DNA of 64,000 nt, taken from NCBI GenBank assembly GCA_023846275.1, contig JAIUJO010000226.1:682001-746000 (forward strand), written 5' to 3'. Origin of the DNA: Vanilla planifolia. Taxonomy: Eukaryota; Streptophyta; Magnoliopsida; Asparagales; Orchidaceae. Positions 29,051-44,631 of the stretch are shown in pieces. The notes beneath the pieces were generated by a model that searched no databases, had not been told where the DNA came from, and saw only the letters and a program-made list of their open reading frames with translations. The position numbers and the translations under genes are program-made. Positions within the stretch are counted from its first letter, which is position 1; every line of letters starts with the position of its first letter.

Positions 29051-32000
29051 GCGATTCACACTAATTTCAAAGAATTTCCAATTGAGATGAAGTATAGGTC
29101 ATTAAATTTGTTGTGAAAAACTTTATAAAATTAAATATTCACTCCTTTTTTAAAAATTTTTATGATTTTAGTAAAATTTATTGCAAATTTAGATTCTTAT
29201 ATTTTTTGATGAATTGGGATAATATACTCAATCTCCTTATTATCATGGAATAGTCATTACACAACATTTTGTCTTATTTTTTCAATTTTTTTTCTTTTCT
29301 TCGATTTTGTCACATTACATTATTTTATTTTATCTAATTTCAACCCTAAAATAAATTTCATTAATTTAAGGTAATAATTTGTTATTATTTACATTTTTTA
29401 AAGTTGTGTTTTTAATTTATTCCTTACTAGGTCCAATCGTGATGAAATAAACATTTTAAATTATACCTAGCACATCAAGTCTCTTTAATATCGTGCAATT
29501 CGACTTTCCCAAACCATTTATCTATTTTCTTGAAATTTTTAGCTTTGATTTTTATACTTTATAAATCTCTAAGTCTACTATTGTTTGACCTTTGCATAGC
29601 TATAGTTAGGTTATATAATTTTTCTCTAATTTATCAGATTTCAACTATAGTGTCTACAAACCGAATGTTTAACTATTGTTTTTCTTATTTGTTTTAGAAA
29701 TTCACGATAATTTAAAAAAACATTTGATCATGATGAAACATGAATTTCTTACTTAAACAGCTCTATGTAATAGAATATTCATTTCTATATCTTCATTGAT
29801 TTTCATACACTTATGTGATATTTTTTTATACCTTATATAATTATCTATTATATTACACCCATTACCTTAAGTATTTCTAAGGACAACTTTTTTATGTGAT
29901 TTTTCCTATTCTACAAATGTTTTAGCTTTGTTTAGGTTTATTACTTTGATACTCAAATTCACCTTTCCTACCACATTGTGTTACTTTGGCATTGAAATGT
30001 TACATTACTTTAACTTATCTAGTTTTACCTTTAATATAAATATATCCTTTAAATTTTAAATTAAATTTATTTAGTATCATGGAATACATTCTTAATCAAG
30101 AATTTATTGAGTTTCTTTAAATTTTTTAATTTTATTTTGTTGTATTAGTATCAATCTTTAATTCCTCAATTATGACCTTTTCAATTTTTTGTGTGGTTTT
30201 ATTTAAATTCTTTTATTTATTTAATTTAAGGTTCAATATATATTTAGCTATTATGAAAATAATAATTTTTTATTACGTTTATTTATTTACATTGATTATT
30301 TTTATTAATTACATACAAGGTCGGATTGATGTGAAACAAACTTCATCCAAGATAGCTCGACAAGCTCTATATGATTAAATATTCCTTTTTGTAATTTAAA
30401 ATATATTTATTCCATAACTTTATAATTTTGCAAAAGACATTTCATTTTATACCTTATTTGATGATCGAGGATATTGTAGTAACTATTCCTAGTATCCTAA
30501 AATGCAACTTTCTTCTAGTATTTATGTCAATTCTTTAAATGTTTTTTCTTTAATTTTATTATATTACTACAAATTTCTAATTCACCTCTCATGTAACATT
30601 CACATTCTTTTGATTTAGATTTATTACATTGCTTTAAGTTACACTTTTTAGAATAAATATTTATGATTATTTAAAATTAACGAAAAATTTTATTAATATT
30701 TATACTTATTTACTTATGTTTTTTGTAGTAATCTAAAATGAGGTACTTTTGAGATGAAGCAAATGTAAAAAATCTCATCTTGATGAGCTTTATCTACTTA
30801 AATATTGATTTCTATAATTATAAATATTTAATTTTTTGGATTTTATCTATTTTAGGAGACATTTTAATTTGTTCCATATTTAATGATCAAGAATGTGTCA
30901 CTTGATCTCCTAAGTATCCTTTATTACAACTCTTTTCATAATTTATCTCATTTCTTTCAATGTTATTCTTATACTTTTATTAAGTTATAATGAAGCTCTA
31001 ATTCTACTTTCATGTGCCTCATATATTTATTAAGTGTAGTTCAATAATATTATTTCAATTTATCTCATTTTCTAATAAATATTTATTTACCAAATATTAA
31101 AAATAATAATTTATTATTAGTTGTGCTTTCTTAATTTGGTAAATGATTGTATTTCAAAAAATAGTTGTCATGATGAATGCAATGTCATTCCACCCATCTA
31201 GAGCAGCTCTATCCTATAAAGTATTAAATTTTAAATGCTTTAAAATATATTTTGAATCTTAACTAATTTGATTGCCAAGTACAAAATAATATATTCCAAA
31301 GCATGCTGAAATTTAAATTTTTTAATACAATTATTTTATTTTTTTATTTTTTTGCTTTGATTTAGTTGTATTATTATGAAACTCTTAATCTTCTCATATG
31401 TGACCATTAAATCGTTTTAATTTTATTATATTACAGTGTTTCAATTAATGTTTTTTACAAATTTAATACATTTTATGATAATATTGATAAAATAATGTAT
31501 TATTATGAAACATATTTTTTTTTGTAAATTTTAGTAATTCCAAACAATGTCCACTCAAGACAAAACTAATGTCATTGGACTATACTCGGCATGTTTTATA
31601 GGATAAAATATGTGTTTCTATATTTTGAAATATTTTTTTTTTGTGGTGAAGGCTGACATTTTGAGACATTTTGATTATTTCCTTATTTTACAATTAAGGA
31701 TATCACGCTTGGTCTCCTTGGCCTCTTAAATATATCATTCCTATATAATTCATCCATTTATCTAATTTAATTTCTATTATTTATTGATTTTAGTTGTAAT
31801 ATATATTTGCTTCATAATAAGACAATAATGTTTCATTATTGATGCTTATTTAACATGTTAAATCACTATAATTTCTATCAAGGTCACTGATCTCATCTTG
31901 ACAACCCCTATCCACTTAAATATTCTTTTCTTTTTTTTTAAAATGCTATTTTTAGGATTTTTCCTCAACTTATGGGATATTTTCTCGTACCTGATTTGTT

Positions 32001-32180
32001 GATTAAAGTTGATCACTTTATCTCCTTAGTATCTTTGAATGCAATTTTCTTATACAATTGATCTCACTTTTCTATTTGTTTACTTTAATTTGTTTGTATT
32101 ATTGTTACCACCAAATTGTTTATCATTTGAGGTTTAAATTAGTTCTAATTAATCTTATAATATTGCTTAAATTTTATAAA

Positions 32181-32215
32181 TTATATATATATATATAAAT
32201 ATATATATATACATA
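32181..32215. repeat. Interrupted (TA)n microsatellite
   Basis: Two TA runs are separated by AAATA. They are followed by an AT-only stretch to about 32,290 that departs from the monomer consensus, so this unit has been locally rearranged. Confidence 0.8.
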
Positions 32216-35200
32216 TTTATATAATAATAATAAAAAATAATTTATTAAATAATTTAGGTTATTTAATGTTACTAATTATTTAAAAATATATATCTGAGAT
32301 CAAAATGTGGCAAGACAAAAATTATTAAATTAAATTAAAAAATCCAAAGAGTTTTATCAAAATAAATATTTCTTTGTTTGTCTTTAAATATTTCTATGTT
32401 TTATGGCTTTGGTACACCTTACAAGAAAATTTAATTCGTACTATACTCAAAAAATGTGGATATTGCATTTCACCCCTTGAGTAACTTTGAATATAACTTT
32501 GCTATGAAATTTATCTCATTTCTTCTAATGTTTTGCACTAATTATTTTTTTATAAAGATCTAGTTCTCCAATTTTGTGACTTTTACAACCCTTTGATTTT
32601 TGGGGTATAAGTTAATTCAATTGATCTCATTTCAATTTTATTACGTATTTATTTACTATTAAAATAATATTTTATTATTATTTGTTCTTATTTATTTTTT
32701 AAATTTTATTGAAATTAAAAAATCAATGCTGAATTGAGACAAAATTATTTTTAGACTTGTCTTCAATAGCTCTATCAAATGAAACATTCATTTTTTATAT
32801 TTTTCTAAATTGTTTTGAGCCTTTTGTGAGATATTTTTACTCTTATCATATCTAATGATGAAAGATGTCACACTGAAATTACTTAGCATCTTTGTAAATT
32901 CTTTCCTTTAAATTTTAACTATTTTCCTCAAATTTGTTTCTATGACTTGGATTCTTAGTGCATAACCACAAGTTACACTCATTAGACCTTTGCATCCAAT
33001 TTACTTGGTAATATTATGATGCTTAAATTTGTTTAAATTTAGCTTCAATATATATCTTTATCATATTGAAATAATAATTTATTATTTTTTTGCATATTTA
33101 TTTTAGTAAATCATGGCAATTGTAAATGTTTTCAGGTAACATGATGATCGAGGATGATGCACTAGATCTTATTAGTATCTTACAATGCAAAATTTCCAAA
33201 AAAATTCTCAATTCCTTAGATTTTTTTCTTTTAATATATTATTGTATAACTATAAATCCCTTCTTATGTAGCATTTACATTGCTTTGAATTCATAAAATT
33301 ATATTACTTCAGTTTACACAATTTTAGCCTTAATACAAGTTTCGGTTATGTTAAATTAATAATTTATTATTTTTTATGCTTATCAAAAGAAGGAATTCAT
33401 AATAATTCTAAAAGAGGTTCAATTGTGATGAAATAAACATAGTTTGACTCATCATAATGAGATTTATCTCTTTAAATGTTATTTTATATATATATTTTTT
33501 TAATATTTTATGGTTTGAAAACTTTAGCAAATTTAGTGAGGGTTTCTTACTCATGATTGAACTGATGATAAAAAAATATCACACTCTATCTCGCCATTAT
33601 TAGATTCATGGCATACCATTTTCCTGTATAACGTAAATCACTTCCTTAATGTTTTCAATTAAATTTTGTTATCTCATTATGTTGTTATAAATAACTTTTT
33701 TGCTTAGCTTACATCATTTTTAGGTTGTTATATTACATTACTTTATATATCTTATTTTATATTTAATATAAATTTCCTTAGTAATAACAATTTGCTAATA
33801 AAAATTCCTTTTTGTTTTGTTAATTCTTAGTAATTCCAAATAAGGTTTCATCAAGAAAAAATACAAAATGTTTGTCTCATCACAATGAGCTCAGTTTAAC
33901 TAAGAATGTATTTCCATTTGCCTATTTTTAGTTTCTTCTAAGGCTTTTTAATGCTTTGTTAGACATTTTATTTTTAACTTAATTTCATAATTGATGGTTC
34001 TGCTCTGGATCTCTTTGGTCTTAGAGGTGTAAATGTTTCATATAATTTGTTGTATGTTTTCAAAGTTTTCCCTTTTTGTTAGTTTTGTTCATAAATAACT
34101 AAAAATCTCTTCTACTTTCACAATTATATCACTTTGGTTTATTTATATTATATTTGTTCCATTTATCTAATTTCACTTTCAATATATGCTTTCTTAATTT
34201 TAAAAAATAAATTTAAATTTCTTTTTCTTTTTAATTTGGTAATTTTGATTAATTTCAAAGAAATATTGATAGAGACAACAAATTTTGCTTGACTAGTGTC
34301 AATGAGGTTTCTCCAATTAAATAGTAATTTCCATATGTTTAAATATTTTATTATAATAACTTTATTATATTTTATAAAGCATTTCAATTCATACTTGATT
34401 TTACGAATTGTGATGTGACGCTTGACATCCTTAGTATCATGGAATGCAACTTTCGTGAACAATTTTTCTAATTTCATTAAATGTTTTGGTTTGATTTTTG
34501 TTATGCTATTATGTAACTCTAATTCTTCAGTCATCATGCTTCTCATAATTTTGTATTTATTGTATTACTTTACTTCAATTTATCTAATTCCAATTTGATA
34601 TATATTTACATAATGTTAAAATAATAATTTATTATTATTTATGATTATTTACTTTTTTAATTTGTAGTAATTATAAATAAGGTGTTAGTGTGACAAAACA
34701 TTCCTTTTTTGAATCGTCCCAATGACCATTTACAATTAAAGTTTATTAATATTTTTTTTGAATTTTTTATTATTTTTTGCATAACTTATGAGATATTTAA
34801 ATTCACACTTCATTTGATGATCATGGACATCGCACTCAGTATGCTTAACATCTTTGCAAGTAACACACCTACAAAATTTATTCCATTTCTTCAAATATTC
34901 TTCTTTTGTTTTGTTATATTACTACATGACACTAATGTCTTCTCTTGTGGCATATAAATGATTTTGACTTGGTTATATTACATTAGTTTAATTTATCTAA
35001 TTTTAGCTTTTATATTCTTTTGCTTAATACTAAAATAAAACTTTTATTTTTTATGAATAGTTATTTTGGAAATTCATAGTAATTTAAAGGAGGGTTAATC
35101 GAGATGAAATAAACATTACTCAGCACAACTAGATGACCTATATCATTGCAAAAAATAATTTTTATGCAATTTCATATTTTATTTACTTTTTTGTTAGCTT

Positions 35201-38200
35201 TCTTAAACATTTTGATTCATATAAGTTTTGGTAATAAGTGATGTTGCACTTGATCCCATTAGTATGTTAGAATAAAAATTTGCAATGTAACCTAACACAG
35301 TTTCTCAAATATTTTTCTTTCATTATGTTTACCATCTTATAACTGTAAATCTACTATTTTGTGACTTTCTACTATCGTTGTTTTTTTTATACTATATTTT
35401 TTGAAGTTTTCTTTTTTAATTTTAATGCATAGTTAAATTATATTAAAATAAAAAATTTTATTATTATTTCTTATTTTTTTAATAAATTCATAAAAATTAC
35501 AAATGAGATCTAATCAAGATGGAATCAATGTTATTGCACACATCACAATAAGCTTTATCAAATTAAATCTTCAGTTTCGTATGTTCAAACATTTTAATGT
35601 TTATTTTTAGTGGATTTTATTACATACTTTGATTCATACCTGACTTGATTAAAGTAGTTGATTTCTATGTCATGAGTATCTTGGGATATAAATTTTTTAT
35701 TATTTAACACATCACTTAAAATTTATTGCTTTAATTTTTTATTTTATTCTATCAAACTAAATCATTTCTTGAGTGACGTTTACATCACTTCAATTTTATA
35801 AAATTAGATTTCCTCAACTTATCTTATTTTACTTTTAATAAGTATTTACATTATATTACAAAAGTAATTTATTATTGTTTATATTTACGTAATGAGTTAA
35901 AACATAGTAATTCCAAATAAAATCTAATTAAGACAAGTCAAACATTTTTTTACTTGTCTCAGTGAGCAAAATAAAATTTAACATTCATTTTTATATTTTT
36001 TTAGTATTTTATTTTTTGGGGTTTTATTTCTTTTAAAATACATTTTTTTTATATCTGATTCAATAATTAAAAATATTACATTTTGTTTGAATTATTAGTA
36101 TAGCAAAATAAACATTTCTTACATTATATGACTTATTTCTTGAAAATTTTCCCATTAGATTTGTTATATCACTAAGTAATATTAAATCTTCCTCTATATG
36201 ACCATTACTTTGTTTTTATTTTGTTATATCACTTTTGTAATTTTTTTATTTTAGCTTTAATGTAAATTTATTAATTTTTATAATAAACATTTATCATTGG
36301 TTATGATAATTTACATTTGTAAATTGTTGTAATTACTTAGCGAGGTCTAATCAAAATGAAACAAATGTCCTTATACTCATCTTAATAAGATCCATTCAAT
36401 TAAGTATTTGTTTCTATAATTTTTAAAAAAGTATTCTTTTGCTTTTCTATGCCATCTAGAGCATTTGTGTTTCTACTTTAGTTGATGATCTGGTGAGCTA
36501 CATTTGGTCTCCTTAATGTCTTCAAATGCAATGTTTCCATACAATTTATCTTACATTTAAAATTTTTTTACATTTATTAGTTATGTTCTTGTATAACTTT
36601 AAATCTCTTCTTGTGTGACCTTATATCACTTTTGTTTGGATAGGTTCCATTTGTTCTAATTAAGTAATTTTGCTTTTAAAGTAAAGTTATTTAATTTTAA
36701 AATAAAGATTTATATTTACTCATGATTATTTAATTTTGTAATTTAGGTTCATTCTCGACCATTTCTAAAAAAGGTAAAACAAATGTTATTACACATGCCA
36801 TAATGACCGTTATCAAATTTAATATTTGTTTCTTTACATAAAAATATATTATTTTCTATGACTTTTGTGCACTTTAAGAGTCATTACTATTTGCATATGA
36901 TTTGATGAAGAAGGATGCTATGTTTAACCTTCTTATTATCTTAGAATATAATTTTTCTATGTAGTTTGTCTTATATTTTTAAATATTTTTCTTTCAATTT
37001 TGTTAGGTTACTCTAATGCTCTAATTGTCCTTTATTGCCTCTATCACATTGTTTTGAATTATTTATATTACTTTGCTTTAATTTTGAGATCAAGGTCTTA
37101 CAGTCAATCTTTTTAGCATCTTTGAAAGCAACTTTCCTATACAATTTGTCTCAATTATTTCAATATTTCTCTTTGAATTAGTTATATTTCTATGGAACTC
37201 TATTCTACTCTAATACTATCTTTACATCACGTTAATTTGGCTATATTAAATTAATTAAGTTTATCTAAATTCTACTTTAATATATATTTTCAAAAAATTG
37301 GAATAATTATTTTTTAAAATTTAAGAAAAATAACTTTGGTCTTCATTGTAATTTCAAAGAGGTTTGATCAAGTTGAAATAATAATTATTGTACTCAACTA
37401 AGTGACTTCTGTAGAAATAACTTTTCATTATAATATAATTTTATATTTTAGTTATTTTATTTTTTGCATGGTTTACAAGATAATTCATTTGATACCAAAT
37501 TTAATGATTTGTGATGTTATAGTAGATCTCAATAGTATCTTTGAATAACAATTTTACTTACATAGTATCTAATATTTTCAAATTTTTTCTTTGATTTTAT
37601 TATATTATTTTTTACTCTATATCCCCTTCTATGTGGCATTTACAACAATTTGATTTTGTTTTGTTGAATAGCTTAAATTTAACTCATTTTAATTTTAAAA
37701 TATATACTTACATTATTTTCAATAATTATTTCCTATTATTTATGCTTATTTTGCTTCGTAATTCAGAGTAATTTCTAACGAGGAGAAAGAAAGGTGAAGC
37801 AAATATTGTTGGACTTATTTTGAACAGTTTTATCCATTTAAATGTTTTTTTTTGTTTTAATATTTTTATTTTCTATATTTTTAACATTATTTTTGGGACA
37901 TTTCAAATTGTACATAACTTGATGGTCAAGAATATTACTCACAATCTCGTTAGCATCTTGAAATGCAACTTTCTAGAATAAAGGGACTAATTTTCTCAAA
38001 TGACTCTTTTATTTTGTTGTATTGTCATGCAAGTCTAAATGTCCTTTTATGTCACTTTAAGATCACCTTGATTTTGTACAATTATACTGTTTTAGTTGAT
38101 CATATTTTTGTTTTATATATACTTACATTACATCAAAATCATATTTTATGATTATTTGTGCTTATTTAATTAGTTAATTGATAATAATTCAAAGTGAGTA

Positions 38201-39742
38201 TGATCGAGATGAATTAGGCATCATTGTAGTCATCTCTTCGAGCTCTATCCAGTTAAATATTCATTTATATATATTTTTTAATATTAGTTTTTAGAATTTT
38301 TGACATGTTTTATGCGATATTTTCATTCGTAATTGAAATGATAATCCAAAATATTCCACTTGCTCATTTAACTATTATTAGTATGTCAAAATAAAAATTC
38401 CTTATATATTATATCTCATTTCTTAAAAACTTTTCCTTTGAATTTCTCTATATCCTTATGTAATTCTAGATCTCCTTCATTATGACCATTATGCCACTTC
38501 AATTTCATTATATTATAATGCTTTATTTATAAAATTTTAAGTTTTGTATAAATTACTTATTACTAAATAATTATTTCTATTATTTAATATTATTCAATTT
38601 TGTAATATATCGTAATTCGAATCACGGTTTGATTGATGGAAAAAAACCATTGGACCAAACTCAATAAGCATTATTTAATTAACTATTTTTTTAATATTTT
38701 TCAAATTCTTTCTATGGATTTTCCATGATCTATTAGACATTTTGATTCAACCTTTATTTTATAATCAAGGGTGTTGCACTCCATCTCTTAATCTCCCCGG
38801 ATTAAACTTTTTCATATAATTTGTCTTATATTTCTAAAGGTTTTGCTTTTGTTTGGTTATATTTTTATATAACTATAAATATTATCTTGTGTGACCTTTA
38901 CTTAAATTTCATTTGATTGTTTTACATTGGTTCCATCTATCTAATTTATGTTTTAATATATAAATTTAGTTATTTTTAAAAAACAATTTATAATTATTTT
39001 TTTTAAATTCGTGAGTTGTCAAATGCCAAATGAAGTTTGATTGAGACAAAATAAATGTCATTGGACATGTCTTAACCACTTCAAACTCATACGATATTTA
39101 TTTATATAGTTTTAAATATTTTTTCAATTTCTTTGGCGTGCTTTAGGAGGCATTTCTATTCATTCCTATTTTGATGAGCAAGTATGTTACACTCAATGTA
39201 CATACTATCTTTCAATAAAACTTTTTTGCGTTATTTATCTCACCTCTTCAGTTCTTTTGCTTTGATTTTTATAGGGCTTCTCTAATCATTGAATTATCCT
39301 CTCATTTATCTTTCATATCATTTTGTTTTTCTTATAAAACAATACTAAAGTTTATCTAATTTAGCTACATTATTTATTTAAATAATTTTGAAATAGCAAT
39401 TTATTATTATTTATGCTTGTTTAGTTTGATAATTTCTAGAAATTGTTATTGAGAATCGATCGAGACATGATATTAGACACATCTTGAAGAGTTACATACT
39501 TTTAAATATTTATTTCTATATTTTTTAAAATTTACTTTTCACTTGTTTTTATGATCAAGTTTGTTATACAAAATCTCCTCAACATCACTAAATGCAACTT
39601 CATTGCCCAATTTATCTCATTTCTTCAAATTTTTTCATTTGATTTTGATATATTATTTTGTATATAGATATCTTCTCAAGTGACCAATACATCACCTTGA
39701 TTTTGTTTATGCTAGATATCTTTAATTAATGTAATTTCAACA

Positions 39743-39745
<3 letters not shown>

Positions 39746-39799
<54 letters not shown>
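39746..39799. repeat. (AT)n microsatellite, 54 bp
   Basis: An uninterrupted run of 27 AT dinucleotides replaces the AACTTTAATATATATTTACTTAATATT segment of one monomer. It is the second longest TA tract in the window. It arises at the natural ATATAT seed that most monomers carry at this point. Confidence 0.95.
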
Positions 39800-39801
<2 letters not shown>

Positions 39802-42800
39802 ATTTACTATTCAAATAAATTTTTAAACTATTTATGATTCTTTACATTGTTATTTCTCAACATAAAACGAACTCAATTAGATCAAAATAAATAAGGTCTA
39901 TCTAGTTAAATATACATTTATATATATTTCAATATTTTTTCCAATTATTTGAATCTTTTATGAGACATTTTAATTCGTACAAGATTTGATGACTCTTGAT
40001 GTTACACCTTATTTTGTTTATATCATGGAATAACAATTTCTTATGTAATTTATCTTATTGAATTTTTAGCTTTTGATTTGGCTATATTGTTCTATAATTC
40101 TCAACATTCTCTCATGAGACATTTACATTACTGTAATTTCACTATATTACTTAATTTTCTCTTATTTTTATTTTGGAAACTATATTTAAATTATTTTAAA
40201 ATAGAACTTTGTTAGTTTATTTTCTTTGGTAATTTTTAGCAATTCCAAATTAGAACTAATTTAGATGAAGTAGACATTGTTGGACTCATCCTAAAGAACT
40301 ATATGAAATTTTTTATTTATTCAAACAATTTTAAGTATTTATTTCATAAGATTTTGGTATTGGATATTTCAAATTTTACATTATTTGATGATAAAAAATA
40401 TTACACTTGATTTTCTTAGTATCTTTATTATATTGTAATACAAATTTCGTATAAAATATAACAAATTTCTTCAAATTGAACCGATCAATTCGACAATATT
40501 ACCTTATAACTTTAGATTTCCGCTCAAGTAGCCTTTGAATATCTTTGATTTAGTTATGTTATATTGCAAATATTTATCTCATTACAACTTTAATATATAC
40601 AATAAATCAATATTAAAATAATATTTTAATTTTTTATGTTATTTATTTTGTTAATTCGTGGTTAATCTGATTGAGATCTGATAGAGATTAATAAGAGTCA
40701 TCGTGCTCATCTCAACATGCTCTATCCAATTAAATATTTGGGACAATATTATATAAAATTTTATTTAGTAAACTTTTTTAATACTTTATAAGACATTTTT
40801 TTAAACTAAATTTTGATATTGAGAATGTTATGCATGACTACATAGTATCCTACAATAAAATATACCTTTCCTATTTCTCCTACTTCATAAAATGTTCTCC
40901 ATTTAGCTCTACTTTGATTTTATTATATTGATTTTATTACATTACACTGCTTCATTTGATTTCATTTTAGCAACAATATATATTTACTGAATGTTTAAAT
41001 AACAATTCATTAATATTGATGCTTTTTTACTTTTTTAACCTATAGTAAATCAAAACCATTAAATATTTGTTTCTATAATTTTAAAATATTTTTTTCAATA
41101 TCTTCAATAACATTCTAAGACATTTCCATTTGTATCTGATTGGAAAAACGGTGTTAGACTTGCTACTCTCAGGCAACTTTTTTATGTGATTTTTGTTATT
41201 TATCAAAATGTTTTTCTTTAATTTGCTTTTATTATTATAAAGCGCCAATTCACCTCATGTGTGAGTTTTTCAATATGTCGCATTGCCTCTATTTATCCTA
41301 AGATAGCTTTAAAATATATGTAGTTAATGTCAAAATAATAATTTATTATCTTTTATTTCTATTTCTTTGGGTAATTCATGGTAATTCCAAACAATGTTTG
41401 ATCAAACTAATGCAAAGAATGATGGACTCCTCACGATGAGTTTTATATAATAAAATATTAGTTTCTAAAGTTTAAAATATTTAATTTTTTAAGATCTTGG
41501 CATTTCGTATGAGACATGTTTTGTACATGATTTGATAATTCGGATGTTAACACTCAATCTCTTTATCATTTTTTAAAGTAACTTCCCTATGTAATTTATG
41601 TTATTTCCTCAATTTCTATTTTTTGATTTGGCTAAATTATAACATAACACTAAATGCCATTGCATATAACATTCACATTACCTTTATTTGGTTGTACTAC
41701 ATTGCATTATTTTTTGAATTTTAGTTTTAATCAATATTTACTTAATATACAAAAATAATTTACTATTAGTTATGTATATGTGAAATGTTAAATTCATAGT
41801 AATTCATATTTATAATTTAAAATATATTTTCCTATTTTTTGGAACCCTTTTCTTGTCATCTTTGTTTGGACCATTGATTATCAGGGATGTTGCACCCTAA
41901 ACACACTAGTATCTTGGAATACAGCTTTTCAACACAACTATCTTATATTTTCAAATTTTTCACTTTTATTTGGATTTATTTTTTATAGTTATAATTCTAT
42001 TCTCATGTTACAGTTGCATCACCTTGATAGTTTATGTTATTTTAGTTCAATTTATCTTATTTTTTTTTAAATATATATTTACATTATAGTTAAATAATAT
42101 TTTTTTATTTTTTCTAATTTATTTTGGAAAATAGTAATAATTTCAAATATGTTCTAGTTACCATGAACAAATGTCATTCAACTTGTCTTGATGAGCTAAA
42201 TTATCTTTAATATTTATTTCTAACTTTTAAATATTCTTTTCTTGATGTTTCTACATGTTTTATTAGATGTTTTTATTACTAAATGTTTTGATAAATGAAA
42301 ATATTGCAATCAATCTCTTTGGTAACATTAGTATATTAGAAGGCAATTTTCTTGCATGATATATATCATTTCTTCAAATGTTTTCAACCAATTTGGTAGT
42401 TTCAATATGTAGCTCTAACCCTCTTCATGTGTCACTTATATATATTTATATATATTGGTTTGATTTGGCCAAAATAAATTGCTTTAACTTATCTAATTTT
42501 AGCTCTAATATGTATTTTGTTAATATTAAATAAACATTATTTTTATTGTTTATGCTTATTTACTTTCGTGAGACTCATCTCAATGAGCTCTAGTAAATTA
42601 AATAATAATTTCTATGTTTAAAGTTTTTAAAGAATTTGTTGAGCTTTATGTGACAATTTATTTCATAATTGATTTAATGAGAAATGGTGCTACCCTTGAT
42701 TTCATTAGTGCCTTAGAAATCAATCTTTCCCATAAAAATGAACTCATTTCTTCAAATGCTCCCTTACATGTGGATATACCATGGTGAAACTATAATTCTT

Positions 42801-44610
42801 CTCTTATTGGACCTTAAAGTTGCTTTCATTTAGGCATCTTAATCTATTGCAATTTCTTTTATCACAACTTCATTATTTTTTTAATTACTATTAAAATAAA
42901 AAAAATTTTATTTATGCATATTTACCTTAGCAATTCATAGTAATTGTAAAGTTGCTTTGTTTGACTTGAATTAACATCATTGAACATATCTAGATGATCA
43001 ACATCTATTTAAATATCAATTTTTATATTTTTTAAAATTTAGTTTTCAATTTTTTTGACATCTTTACTATGCATTTTTAATTGCATCTGATTTTCATTAA
43101 TTATGGACTTAAAATTTCATATATAATTTACGTTATTTCACAAAAATTTTTGTCATTATTATCTTGTTTTAATTAAAGGGTCAAATTCTTCTCTCGGGTG
43201 ATTAGCAACATTAAACTTAAATCTTCTCTCATTTGATATTTAAATAGCTCTAGTTTGGTTATATTACATTGTTTATCTTTATCACATCTCAACCTTAATA
43301 CGTAAGTTCTTAACATCAAAATAGAATTTATTATTATTTATGTATAAAAAATTTGGTAATCTTTAAGAATTCCAACAGTTGAGTAAAGGATATGAAGCAA
43401 CTTTCATTTTTTTATATTTTTTTACTTTCTGCGATCTTGGCAAGCTTTACAAGTCATTTCAATTTATGCCACATTTGTTAATTGAGAATGGCACTTTTAA
43501 TCTTCTTAATATCTTGGAATTAAATTTCTTCATGCTATCTAACCCATTCCTTCAAATTCTTTTCTTTTGTTTTGTTAACCTACCTTTGACCACTAACTTT
43601 CCTCTCATGTGATTTGCACATCTCCTTGATTTTTTTATATTACAACAATTTATTTCACTTTAGCTTTAATATATTTTTTCTTAGTATTTAAAACAAAAAA
43701 ATATTTTTTTATGCTTACTTACATTACTAATTCGTAGTAATTCTAGATATGGTCAGGTGTAGACAAAACATAGTTAGGCTCATTTCAAAATTCATTATGA
43801 AATAAAATAACCACTTTTATATTTTTAAATATTTTTTCTGAAATTCCAAAATATTTTGCAAGATGTTTTTCTTTCTATCATGTTTAATGGTCGATGATGT
43901 TACACTCAATCCCTCTAGTTTATTGGAATGCAAATTTCCAAGAAAATTTATATCTTTTCTTTAAATATTTTTCATTAATATTGTTATATTTTTTAACTTT
44001 AATTGATCTTAGTGAATTTATCTCATTTTCCTTAATTTTTCACTTTAAGTTTTTATATTAATACGAAAGTCTAAATCTCCCCTCCTGTGACATTTAAATT
44101 TATTTTATTTTGCCATGTTACATTTTTTCAACTTACCTTATTTTAGCTTTAATATATATTTGTTATTAATATTCAAAATAATTTAATTATTATATTTTCA
44201 ATTTTAACTTTGAAATTCTTCGCAATTCTGAATATTGTTTGATTTAGATGTAGCCAACATACTTGAACATGCGTCAATAAACACAATACAATTAAATGTT
44301 CATTTTCATATTGTTTTTAAATTCTTTATGTTCTAGTACCTTTTGGATTTTTATCATTGCATTTTATTTCGTACATTACTTGACGATAGAGAAAATGACA
44401 CTTAATCTTTTTGATTTCTTATAATACAACTTTGTCATATAATTGATCCCATTTTATCGAATGCTTTTTAGTAATTTCATTTTTGTCACTATGGGACTCT
44501 AATAGTCCTTCAGCATGATCTGAACATTAGTTAGACATGTTTACATTACATGGTTTTAATTTCTATCATTTCATCTTAATTATATTATTACTTTATATTA
44601 AAATATTGAT

Positions 44611-44631
44611 TTATTATTATTATTATTATTT
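44611..44631. repeat. (TTA)n microsatellite
   Basis: About seven TTA repeats occur at the AATTTATTATTATTTATG block of a monomer, the same slippage-prone position as at 29,018. Confidence 0.8.

Noticed and set aside
34163-34546. 127-codon open frame on the minus strand
   Set aside because: It lies wholly within array monomers, and neighbouring copies have stops and indels in the same phase. It is Lys/Ile/Leu-rich because the strand is A-rich.
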